A stretch of 64,000 bases of DNA from NCBI GenBank assembly GCA_030248225.1, contig JASANE010000608.1, positions 51,276-115,275 on the forward strand. Reading direction: 5' to 3'. Below, one piece after another: positions 13,513 through 64,000 of the stretch. Source of the stretch: Trileptium ribeirensis. Taxonomy: Eukaryota > Nematoda > Enoplea > Enoplida > Thoracostomopsidae. How positions within the stretch are numbered: the first letter of the stretch is position 1; each line of letters opens with the position of its first letter. The notes below the pieces were generated by a model that was given only the letters and a program-made list of their open reading frames with translations, was not told where the DNA came from and ran no database searches. The position numbers were made by a program, and so were the translations under genes.

Positions 13513-13663
13513 TAGATTGAAACGGTTGCTAATAGTTATTATAGCCTACAAGTTGACGTATCGCCGGTAGCGGCAATTATACTGCGTGATCGCCACAAAG
13601 ATATATCACCACTTTTATATTATATTAATGATATATACCGGTAGACTATTTTATTGCCAAGGC

Positions 13664-15033
13664 GGCGAATTCTGAGTGTTAAAAACATGTAATTCGGCGA
13701 GACGTACACGCTATATTGGGGTCTTTTCGGTTATCCCCCCCAGCCAGAATTTCGTCAATTTTAAAGGTACAGATAAAATTTTGGTACCAATCGATTAGGT
13801 TCGATGAGCTGGTTCAAAAAATACCCATTTTACCCACATCCCTGACAAAATTTTTTTTCGATTTTTTGAGGTCCGAATGGTCCCCCCTTGGGACCCCAAA
13901 AATTTTTTTCTTCAGAATATGGTCATATTGGGCATCATTCGACTCGGCTTGATGAGACAAGTCGATTAGTGTGTAATTTTTTGAAATCTACCCCACCGTT
14001 AGAAAGTTATGAGGGCCCAAGTAACCCTGAGGCGCAGAAATAAATTGCACGCCATGCCGTTCTGGGTATACTAAGCCTAAGCCTTAGTCTTAGCCTAAGC
14101 TGAGGCCCTTATATGAGACATACACTAAGCCTAAGACTAAGTCGGGGGGCTGCCGCCCCTGAACCCCCCGCTCTAAGCTGTTCTTTTTTCTAACGTTATA
14201 ACGTACGGCCCCAAAAGATTACTTGGGCCCTCATAACTTTATAACGGTGGTGTAGATTTCAAAAAATTACACACTAATCGACTTGTCTCATCAAGCCGAG
14301 TCGAATGATACCCAATATGACCATATTCTGAAGAAAATTTTTTTGGGGTCCCAAGGGGGGACCATTCGGACCTCAAAAAATCGAAAAAAAAATTTTGTCA
14401 GGGATGTGGGTAAAATGGGTATTTTTTGAACCAGCTCATCGAGCTGAATCGATTGGTACCAAAATTTTATCTGTACCTTTAATATTGACGAAATTCTGGC
14501 TGGGGGGATAACCGAAAAGACCCCTATATTGAGCACCGACTTACAAAATAAAGCGAATATTAGCCATGTTGCTTGAATATTTGCGTTTGTACAGCGTCGC
14601 AATGTTCAAGCGCACACAGGATAAATTGCAGCGATATTGCCGTTTTTGTGTATTTTGTTCCCATTGGCCCATTTCAAAACGCGTTTGAACCCAATTCCTA
14701 CATCCTACAAAAGCCGAGCGGCGAAGCATTTATATACAGTCTTAAATAGGCTTATATAATTACTCTCAAAATGATCGCCACTCGACACTGATATTTACAC
14801 CGCTGTCGAGACATAACAAATAAGGTGATTTTAGGCGCCTTCGCGACCAGAGTCCTTTTCGGGGGAAGACGTTAGAATCCGCACACATATTTCAAGCTTT
14901 TAAAACCGCAATCCGTCTATCCACAGTTGAGTTATGCGTATCACCATAAAACGAACAATGTCAAATTTCACCACTATACTGCTATTAGGAATTCTTCGCT
15001 TCAATCGTTTCAGCCACTCCATTCAGAATTCAA
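13664..15033 (+). mobile_element. GAATTC-TIR element interrupted by a foldback element
   Basis: Left terminus GCGAATTCTGAGTGTT; right terminus CATTCAGAATTCAA is its approximate inverse. The interior after 14530 (ATTAGCCATGTTGCTTGAAT) and the right end (CAATGTCAAATTTCACCACT) match the other members at 19, 34.4 and 37.8 kb. The inverted-repeat element 13711-14530 sits inside. Confidence 0.6.
13711..14530. mobile_element. foldback (long inverted-repeat) element, 820 bp
   Basis: The left arm, about 13711-14031, is repeated inverted as the right arm, about 14218-14530, with few differences: GGGGTCTTTTCGGTTATCCC on the left mirrors GGGATAACCGAAAAGACCCC on the right. A loop of about 185 bp separates them and contains a CTAAG-rich stretch and GGGGGGCTGCCGCCCC. 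Each arm also holds an antiparallel open frame, explained by the symmetry. Confidence 0.9.
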
Positions 15034-15049
15034 TTACAAGGAAAAAACA

Positions 15050-15948
15050 CGCGTGATATTTAGTAATTATGTGTTTATTATATACAAATCATATACAAGT
15101 TTGTGTAACAAAATGTTCGCACAATATAGTAAGCATGAAATGAGTTGCAAGCTGCAATGTCTAATGAGGGTTTTATACCCTGATTTTCTTGGACGTATCT
15201 AAGAAATCGCTCTTCTATAGTACAGGTAGCATGATTTCAAAAATTTAATATTAAAATTAGCTTCCATTCTAAGACTCATATGAATTAACATAATATAGCA
15301 ACTCCACCAAATCTAACAAAAATATTTGGGAGTAAAATACTGCTCAAATTGGGCTGAATTCTACTTTATGTAGAAAATTTGGCGCTGTTTTGATAATTGA
15401 AGTCATTGCTATTGTCCTATTTTCGGGGATATCATGACCAAGAAATACATTAAGTGGACAATTAATGTCTAAGCAGTGTTCGCAATATATCGATGAGAAC
15501 CCATAATACAATAATCACACTACATCCATGTAAATATAAACACTCAGTATTCAGTATTAGCGAAATTATAGTTTTGTTGAATTTTTGTCCGCGGGAAAGC
15601 ACCGGTCGAAATGTTGCAGATCAGTGACAGGCCGACCCCGATTTACAACGGGCCGAGATATTTTGATACCTCCGTTTTCACATCTTGTGAAAGATCGAAT
15701 GGTTAGAACACATTTTGACAAATATGTGTTTGTTTTAACAATTTTTTGTCGTCCTATTTGTATATTTTTATATCGAGCGATCTGACACCCAACTACAAAC
15801 GGGTTGGGCTGGCTCCGCGTCGGACAAATTTTGCAGCTCCGTGTCGGACAAACCTTGATTTCCATAAAAATAGACGTGAAATGACCACGAAAACAAATCT
15901 TAAAACGAACTCTAGGTTATAAAGCTGTGTACTAATCATTCGATCTTT
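15050..15948. other. no gene recognised
   Basis: A+T-rich, then from 15.58 kb a G+C-richer stretch of probable repeat origin (CCGCGTCGGACAAATTTTGC and CCGTGTCGGACAAACCTTG lie close together). Overlapping short frames on both strands are not convincing. Confidence 0.4.
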
Positions 15949-16023
15949 CACTAGAGGTGACAACGGCAAGGCCGGTTTGTAATCAGGGGTTTATCGGCTC
16001 GGCCCGGCGTCCTACCTCTAGTG
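15949..16023. mobile_element. 75-bp miniature element with 10-bp TIRs
   Basis: CACTAGAGGT at 15949-15958 is exactly mirrored by ACCTCTAGTG at 16014-16023. The inner bases are G+C-rich and unrelated to the A+T-rich flanks. It resembles a terminally collapsed hAT-like element. Confidence 0.55.
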
Positions 16024-16727
16024 GGCTGCAATATTTCATTACGAGTCGAATGAAAATACATCAGTTTTTGAAGAGTTATGCGTGCTGCAGAAGCGCAAAA
16101 AGATTTCTGTGCAATTGTGCGCTTTTTGAAGAAAACAGAGGCGCAAGTCTTGCGTGGCTGTACACGATGCATATTTCCTATTGAAAAAATATCGTAAATT
16201 CATTTCGTGCCGGGTAGTGCCAATGTCCCACGGGCAGTGCCAATGGAGGTACATATATCTATGTCATTATGACTGCAACACGGTTGATGTACCCGCATTA
16301 TGTTCAATGAACGAAAATTGAATTTTCTTGCACAAAAACTTTAATCATTGGCTAAAAAGCAAGGATAGCTTGCTTTGAATCTCATTGTTTTCATTAAAAT
16401 ACAATGAATAAGTTATGGATAAATATTTAAAACGCTTGATTTAAAAGGTTCACCCTAAGTATAAAAAGCATTATCACGCGTATTTCAGTACGTTAACAGC
16501 AACCGCAGTTTAATTTCAATGCTAGGTTCAAAAATTATAGTACATCCGGTTGAATTATACAAGATAATAATTTATGGACTACAACCAGTCACATGACACA
16601 CTATTCTGAGTTATCACATCTTACAGTTTCATAACTAGATGATACACCTTTTGTAAATACATATAATACTTTATATATATACATATATAACTGACAACTT
16701 TAGTATCACTTATGTACACATGACCTA
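16024..16727. other. no gene recognised
   Basis: A+T-rich flank downstream of mef2. No poly(A) signal or conserved frame could be assigned with confidence. Confidence 0.45.
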
Positions 16728-16860
16728 CAGTACTCGGGGCAATTGACTGTCGCTGGGTCATGGAAAATGAAATTTTATAATTTTATTTTTTCGCTTGCTC
16801 CTCGCGTCGCTGTTACACAACTTGCTTGTAAGGCGACAGTCAATTCGTGGCGAGCACCGG
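16728..16860. mobile_element. CAGTAC-type MITE, about 130 bp
   Basis: Left end CAGTACTCGGGGCAATTGAC; the right end read inverted is CGGTGCTCGCCACGAATTGAC. The same termini recur at 38.3, 41.5 and 42.6 kb. It lies 116 bp beyond the mef2 stop codon and contains TTTATT (16782-16787), which is AATAAA on the mef2 strand. Confidence 0.65.
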
Positions 16861-16975
16861 AAATAACACAACTTCGAAATTTCATTTTTAACTACAATGA
16901 TTAAGGTTTAATATGAAGAGCTTTTATCTTATTTACTGAAACATCGTACTTCTGTTTACGTACAGCGTAAAACAT

Positions 16976-56969
<39,994 letters not shown>

Positions 56970-57386
56970 TCTTTAACTCTCAACTTTACCGACCAATCTA
57001 GCTTTTACAATAGCGGATAATAGTGACACCAGCGTCCGTCAACACAATATAAATGTGGATATTGAAATTTCAAATAATGAAGGACTTCGGTTTCGACGGT
57101 TAGCGATCGGCTTCACAAATTGCCAAAACGATAGTAAATAATTTAAACGATTTGTAATATGGAATGAGCAACAATGAGCCATGTCGAACAATATATACTA
57201 TTTTTACACAGCATCATATATTAGTATACATATATGTTGAAACTATAATATAAATTGTTAAATTAAGACATTAGAAATACATAACTTTTTTATGTCTGAA
57301 GCATGCATATTATCGCTCCGATTATGTAAATTCTTCATCTGACGACACTAAATTCATTCTACACTATACATGCAGTTGGTGCGGGA
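56970..57386. other. mef2: region upstream of the mef2 ATG
   Basis: Should contain 5' UTR or the 5' boundary of the first coding exon. No TATA element, start site or splice acceptor could be chosen with confidence. Confidence 0.3.
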
Positions 57387-60186
57387 TAGAGGTGAGAATG
57401 GCCCTAAATTTTCGGTCCTGACCCGGCCCGAAATCGGGTCGCCGTATACCCCGCTTGAAATTTTCAAGAGTAGGACGGAAGCCCGGCCCGAATAAAATCT
57501 GAGCAGGACCCACCCGAAACGCCTGAAGTAGTTAACATTAAAGCTGCAATTATCATTTCATAATTGCATTAAATAAAACATTTATTACCTAAATTCAAAA
57601 ACATTGAACTGAACCTGAGCCTCACCAGCATCCAAATTTGAAAAAAAATCCCGCGAAAAACTTTAAATCAGAATACATCTACATTAAAACGTTAACGTTG
57701 AAACATATATGAACTAAACACATCTAAATACACTAAATCTTAGATACTTTTTCGTTACAAAAATAGCTAACTATAAAAGTTCTGTTAGCAGTACATAAAC
57801 AAACAGTATTCAACCAACAAATACCCTAGCCTGGTCTCTCCCAGAGTGAAGCAGATTTTCAAGCTCCCCAGGATTTCAGCACCCCCAGAACATGCCCAAG
57901 GTAAATTATGGCTTCCTCCCGGGTCAACCCTCCCAGCACCCCCTTGTATCTTAAGGTCACACCAAAAATGATCGTGCTAACAAGAAAAGGTTGTAACAAT
58001 ACTCAATTTCAAAGCTTACTATTTGACTATTTGGGACAAAATCATATGTAAAATGAGGCGAATCCACAAAAAAATCATTTTCTGAAACAATAAATATGCA
58101 CCAAATGCAATGATAAAAATATTGTGTATGCTTGAAAAATACAAAACCAATTATAAAATTGAATGAACGGGTTCGGTTTCTACTCCAGGTATTTCCAATT
58201 TTCCCGGTAGGAGGTGGGGACATCTACGGGAAATTTCCCCAAGTATTTCTTCTCCCGCCCGGTAAGAGCTTGGGGCTCCCAGCTCAAAGTGCCAGGTACA
58301 ATTCTGTTCCAGTGGAGAGGCCATACCAGTTGCTGAAAAGTTTCGTACAATTTTAAAAAGTGAAAACATCTTGATCATAGTTTGATTCACTAGGACTGTA
58401 AGCTTTTGGCAAATTTCGTAAAACAAATTGCGCATGCCTTATTTTATTAGAACTGCAACTATCAATGAAAAAATGTTGGAAAATTCAGTTTTGGATATAA
58501 ATACGCAGCACAATTTTGATACATTTTATTTAACAACTCTAATGTGCAAGTTGTATAGAGCTGACAAAATTTTGCACGACGCTAAGTCGAATCCGGATAG
58601 CTTGGTCATTAGCCACGGGCAGCATGGAACTGTTGCTAGCATCATAAAGAATATTAGCAGAAAACAACAATACATGAATAAACGATATTTACACACAAAT
58701 GTGAGCTTAATGTAATGATTCGTGTGCAATGTGCATACATACTTGTTTGCTTTTGAAACGGAGAGAGTAGCGAACAGAGTAAAGGAACTAATATAGTCTA
58801 ATTATGCAAAATATTTTTGTTTATCTGTCCCAATTGTATGCACAACTGACCACCAGATTGATAATGCGCCAATAAATTTCGAGTAATTCTGACGAAGCTT
58901 AAACTATAGGAGATATTCTGATTTTCTCATTTGGGTCCCCAAACAGTTCAGGTTATATATAGCTCTTGCAAAACGCAGTGGGCACAGAATCCTATTATCG
59001 ATACGTGCACTTTTGACCTTATGAATTTTAGAGATATAAGCCAAAGTTTGCAAATGCCCTAAAAGTTAAATTTCAAAATTTTGACAAAGCGGGTTCTTTT
59101 TTGTTTGGGTATGAACAATGGTTTTATAGCGAAGTGGCTTTGGCGGGCCGGAGGCACTCAGATAATCTTAGCAAGAATTGGCAATAACTGGGGAACACTT
59201 TAGCAAAAATTGAAGAAATTAGGCTGTCACCCTTGCCATAACCCCATCGGCCTGCCGGAAATGTCTCCTAACCAGTAGGACATTAGATACCTATAGTTTA
59301 TAGGGTTCGTTAGGCCATTAAACTAATTAATTTCTTTGTTTTAAAACCATTTTGAGTATCTCGAGAATCTTTTGGAACTAATATTCCTTCGTTTTGTATC
59401 AAAAATAGTAAATTTGTGCCCCTTTTTTAATTTAATTGTACGCCGAGGACTTGCATGTCTCTATAAATTTTCGGGCCCAAGTAAAGTTTAACTGTGTAAC
59501 GTTATATATCCTCAAAGAGCAGCTCCTGAGTGGCACCCCGATTAAGTCTTAGGTTCAGTGTAATGCTTATATAAGGACTTTCTTAGCATATCAACGACGG
59601 CACAATTTGCGTACAGATTACGCTCTTTGCTTTAGTTTGGTGGCAGAATGTGATAAAAGTAATCGCATTTGCATGGTATATATCCATCAAATTGGAGCCA
59701 ACAGCGGAAAAAATGATGTTCAAGTTATGTTTCTTACAAGTTGTATATAATTTATAAATTTCAAAACTTTTTGTCGTTAAAGAAAAATACAGATCCTGCG
59801 GCTATAGGTGTGATAAAATAGCTCCATTGTTGCTATGCATTGTCAGTACATTACTGTTATCCTGGAACATTAAAGGGGCTTCAGGAAGCTCAGTTTGGAA
59901 CCTAGCAACAATCACTAAGTACAACTAGTCGCAGTTAAGGTTGCTTCGCTTACACTAGCAGCGCAGGAAACTAACTGGTGTGGCTATCTTCACTATTATC
60001 GGGCATTTCAGGCTTTTTTGAATACCGGTCGCCAGTCTCGGCATAGTGCGAAATTTTCATCCGAGGCCCGAAGCACAGACTCGAGCGAAAATGAGACAGG
60101 CCCGAACGAAACGAGACAGCCCGGCCCGATTGAAAATGAAACGGTCTACGCCATGCCCGTGTTTTGAGCCTAACTTCTCACGTCTA
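57387..60186. other. repeat-rich upstream flank, possible degenerate hAT-like element
   Basis: TAGAGGTGAGAATGGCCC near 57387 and, inverted, TAGACGTGAGAAGTTAGG near 60186 resemble each other, and CCCGGCCCGA motifs lie inside both ends. The flanking octamers do not match, so the call is weak. Short frames at 58.1-58.7 kb are unrecognised. Confidence 0.35.
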
Positions 60187-60266
60187 CTGTCAGGTTAGCT
60201 GATATCCTTTACAAGTAAAAAATATGATCAGTATCACAATCAACGTTAGTTTTGATATGAGTATAC

Positions 60267-60581
60267 CAGGGAATAACCGGAACCGGAACCAGCAACCGGA
60301 TCCGGAACTTGGTCTTCCAAACTTATACATAGCAAAACAGATGAAGATAGAAATGAAGGTACAGCTAATTTAAAATGTAGTAAAATTACTTTTACATTCA
60401 ACTTTATGTATTGTGATGACATTATTGCCTCTCTGAAATTTAGTAAAGACTGATGTACGTAGCTAATAACGTTTATTTATCGATCATTATGTCGTTTTTG
60501 GACATCCAGAGCTGGTAGCTTTTGTCTGAACCGCAACCGGTACACGATTTTCGCCGGAACCGGAATTCCGGTTACTCCCTG
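60267..60581 (-). mobile_element. hAT-like element D, 315-bp internal deletion derivative
   Basis: Ends CAGGGAATAACCGG and CCGGTTACTCCCTG as in the 1.17-kb copies, with only the two terminal parts retained (joined near 60510). Flanking octamers GAGTATAC and TCGTCTAC match at 5 of 8, consistent with an old insertion. Confidence 0.8.
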
Positions 60582-62384
60582 TCGTCTACTAATACCACGG
60601 CGTAGCCAAGGACAACGTTTGGAAGGGAGCTGGTAATCATTAGTCGCCTATGCTTGTAACTTAACTTAATAGTTTCTACTACCCAGAGTCACAAATCTGA
60701 ATGGAACTAAGCCAACTTGTCTACGTCCCTGCTCTGAATAAGGAAAGTGTGATAGTCGCACGAACTCTAATGTAAATCCTTGTTCATACACGCTCATAGG
60801 GGACGGTGAGTGCTATTATCTCTGTGAGGTTCATACAACCCCTCGGCGCGTAGCAGCGATACCCCTGATAGATCGCCCAATCGACCCCTGGAAGCACCGA
60901 AGGCGTCGCACGCATGGAAGCACCATGCCGACCGGCTGGTTGCCCATTGAGAGGCTGAAGGCAGTGTCCCCTCCCGAAGAACGGGGCACCCCACACCGCG
61001 TACCATGCGCATGTATGCCTTTGTTACAAGTCGCTTGCGTTATCGGTCTTAGACTTCCAGTTCTGAGGTGTAAAAACATATATGTACCCCTAATTACCAC
61101 TTATAGGGTTAAAGTTCATGGTCAGATACTGCAGCTTTTGTAGAGGGTGTCGGTTGAATCCGTGAAAGTTTGCACTCTACCCTACTCCTCATAAAAATTG
61201 TAAAGGCCAAAAACTATCGTGTCATGTAACACGGTAGCACAGGTTTATAAAATACAGTGAAGGGAAGTGTCATGCCATTGTTTCATTATGCGTTCCTAGT
61301 ATCACACAAAATAATTCCACCCGGCGTGAATAACTTCGGTCCTATTAACCAAATAGTTATTAATGCAGGAAATCATGTATTTTACGCTGAATCGCTATTA
61401 TACGCTACCAAAAAGGGGTAGCCATTTGCGTAAACCGCTAAATCTTTGTCTAGCATCATTTCCTTGAAGACAATCCACGGGCGTCGAGGGAGACGATAAC
61501 GCTACAGTAATTGCCACAAAAGTTAATTTCGGTGACCCAGACTCTGCCAAATGTGCTACTTGAAACTTAAGTTACACCATGAAGCCACTGCCAAATTTGC
61601 ACACAGTGGTCGCGTGTATTTTAACACACTAGAAATTTAACCCGTCAGTGTCTTGTAACATGACTTGATCCAAATTTGCGACGTCTCTAGATTAGACTAG
61701 GCGTTCAATAATATCGCAAGCGAGAACCGACTACACTGAGCACCTTTTATCATAGATATGGAAATGTTCAGAACATGTCTTCCGAAGCATCGTTGACTAC
61801 GTACTGCCATTTACAAATCTCGTATCATATATCACTCTTGGTGCTCCCCACTATTCAAGATCTGCGGTTCTACTATACCTGCATCAATAATTTACAATGA
61901 TAAAAGTGTTACACCTGTGTTTATACTGCTGGCTTTTGCAAACACCGGTTCAGAAATTATCAAAGAAACCGCATGAGGCAATTAAAGCGTCAGTGGCCGG
62001 TCATGAATGAAGGGTCAGCACCCACCCCTTTTCCTAATAGCGAAACACCGGTAATTTAGTGCAATGATTAGATGCAGAATAAGTTCAGCCCAATCAGGGC
62101 CCAATATTCTCTCTACAGCGTTAATTCTAAATATTTCGGTAAACGGAGTCGCGACACAGACAGATTGCACTTTATAACCATTCCCTGACGTTAATGATCG
62201 TCATTTTCTCAAACTTCCAGTGGCAAATACATATATTTACTAGTAACTCTGTCGAGATTGAACAACGTAGTGAAGCATAGGTACCCCTACGCCTTTTGCC
62301 TGCACAGCCAATCAGCTCTCGATAGCATACGTTGATATGGTATATGCTGATATCACATAATACCGCACAAGTTAGAAGAAAACT
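60582..62384. other. no gene recognised; G+C-rich patch at 60.78-61.05 kb
   Basis: Three overlapping minus-strand frames and one plus-strand frame cross 60784-61143, but none has recognisable content. Simultaneous openness in several frames points to composition rather than coding. The rest is featureless. Confidence 0.4.
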
Positions 62385-63010
62385 AACACCGGCAATAAAT
62401 TTCCCATGTCCGAAAATCCCCCAAGTGCAAGCTGTCAGTCTCCAAGCACGTCACAATAAAATAAGTAATTTTGGGTCGATGAACCGTAGGGGCAACACAC
62501 CGCCGTACCCGTGGGCCGCAGAGCAAAATCAACACCGGCAATAAGTTTCCCATGCCCGAAAATCTCCAAGTGAAACTTTTCAGTCACCAAGAATGTCAGA
62601 ACAAATTTTCATAGCTTGGGTCGATGAATCACGAGGGTGCCATACCCCAAACCCCATAACTGCACAACCGTAACCTTAATTGAAAAACAAAAAAGCATCG
62701 GCATTTATCGTTGTACTATGAAATAAAACTAATCAGCGAAAAAATTCGGATGTTAAGATAAAAATAACCTTGCTTCCGTGAAGGGTACTAAAATGAGGTA
62801 GAAAACCCTCACTTTGACCTCTGAGCCCAACCAAGGGGGTACCATTCGACCGTGCCCATAGAACCATGGGTTGCAGAGTAAAACCAACACCGGCAATGAC
62901 CGAAAACCCCCAAGTGAAACTTTTGAGCTGCCAAGGACGTCAAAACAAATTTTCGAATAACCATGCTTCCGTGAACAATGCTAAAATAGGGTAAAAATCG
63001 ACATTTTGAC
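62385..63010 (+). repeat. imperfect repeat, about 146-bp unit
   Basis: ACACCGGCAATAAATTTCCC, ACACCGGCAATAAGTTTCCC and ACACCGGCAATGACC occur at about 62385, 62531 and 62887. Each is followed by CCGAAAA, CCCAAGTG, CCAAG and GTCA blocks in the same order. The first two are adjacent; the third is separated by an unrelated 200 bp. Confidence 0.65.
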
Positions 63011-64000
63011 ACATGACCCTGGAACCAGACCCAAAATCAAAAACGATATGGAATGTACACTGTAAATCGACTATGCCCGTACGAATGAGCCCAAGATCAT
63101 GAAAATCGGTTGAGTCGGTCCCGAGTTATGGCCGATCACACACACATACACAGACGGAATTTAAAACCTTTCACCCATGCAACACACAATCTCCATTAAG
63201 TTACACTACGTTCTGATAAATATACCCATACGTATACATTTATATATATCAATATGTGGAGCATGTGCAGTAAAATTATTCGCCGTAACCTCCAAAATCT
63301 GTTTCCTACAAAGACTATCTATGCCAGGCGATCTTGGATGTAGCTGACGCAACGATTCCCTCGGCAAATGTTTTATATATATTCCAAGCCCGAATGCAGT
63401 ATACTTGGTTTCAGTTTCAGCAACAGCTATTTGCTTAAAATTCTACAGCTTACAAGTTTAAGTCCTGAAATATGACAAACTTGTCTGAAGAGACTGTAAC
63501 TTGGTTTATTGAACAAACACATAAAATAATCTTATGATTAGCGTAAGTCTGTAATTGTTCGCGTCGGTAGAAAACTGCTTTTCAAGTCCTCCAGGAATTC
63601 AACGATAACACATTTGAAAAGTTCTATCATTATCTTGAAGCCACAATTTGCAGTACTAATATTCGCCAGCAATACTTCCAAAGCAATGTGACTTACCTAA
63701 GGAACTAAGAAAATTATCGCTGCCAGAACAGCTACAGTAAGTACCCACCAAAAATGACTTTTGCTCGCTTGCAGTTGGCTCCTTGGAAAGGTGACAACGG
63801 GTACTGTACCGTGAGCATATTGCCTACATTGGTAGCTTCGCATCTCATGCCGCATACAATCGCGTGACCAATAAGTTGCTAGACCGCCTACTGTGCGAGG
63901 AAAGTAGCATATCAAATATACGAAGGTAACGTTTGAATTCCTCTGGCAACAGGCAAGTCTTGGTGTCCCTGGAGTATATGTAACTGAACGAAGTACAGGG
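63011..64000. other. no gene recognised
   Basis: Includes CCGATCACACACACATACACAGACGG near 63130, a short CA-type run, and at about 63728-63810 a partial match to CAGTAC-type MITE ends (AGTAAGTACCCACCAAAAATG). Confidence 0.4.

Noticed and set aside
13716..14602. Two related 78- and 103-codon proteins in opposite orientation
   Set aside because: They are the same sequence in the two arms of the inverted repeat; there is no domain or start context to suggest a gene.
57387..60186. A 2.8-kb hAT-like element
   Set aside because: Termini are only loosely similar and the flanking octamers do not match; kept as a weak region note rather than an element call.
60784..61143. Gene in the G+C-rich patch
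   Set aside because: Three minus-strand frames and one plus-strand frame are open together, which reflects few A/T-rich stop codons rather than coding selection.

Overview
The window is animal nuclear DNA: A+T-rich, with small exons in long introns and many decayed transposons. Its one recognisable host gene is a complete MEF2 transcription-factor gene (mef2) on the minus strand. It runs from an ATG at 56969 down to a TAA at 16976. I assembled nine coding exons by hand. They join with consistent intron phases (0,0,0,1,0,1,2,0) and GT/AG borders into a 2709-nt frame of 902 codons plus stop. Exons 1 and 2 (54 and 204 nt) carry the MADS box and MEF2 domain, with borders where vertebrate MEF2 genes have them. 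Exons 3 to 9 carry a long S/T/Q-rich activation region, a phosphorylation-dependent SUMO motif (IKDEPLSP) and a short basic tail. The long Q-rich C-terminus and repeat content suggest an invertebrate, possibly a tunicate, but I cannot fix the lineage.

Layout. 1-16.9 kb: downstream flank of mef2 with no convincing gene. It holds three adjacent hairpins, tRNA-derived SINE heads, a 757-bp hAT-like element, a five-copy 130-bp tandem repeat, and a long inverted-repeat element nested in an element with GAATTCTGAGTG termini. 17.0-57.0 kb: mef2. Its introns hold three about 1.15-1.17-kb hAT-like copies with 8-bp target duplications, GAATTC-TIR elements with internal tandem units, a diverged 160-bp satellite, CAGTAC-type MITEs, a hAT-like element carrying a non-LTR reverse-transcriptase fragment, and the 3' end of an L2/CR1-type LINE. 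Intron 4 has a dense cluster of GTTCGCGAAC-like palindromes. 57.0-64.0 kb: upstream flank of mef2 with repeats only, including a 315-bp derivative of the 1.17-kb hAT family and a 146-bp repeat.

Everything besides mef2 looks like selfish DNA or its remains. The points most worth follow-up are the palindrome cluster, the MITEs carrying a canonical MEF2-binding sequence inside mef2 itself, and the nested transposon histories. All similarity statements come from reading the sequence and recalling family features; no database or alignment program was used.
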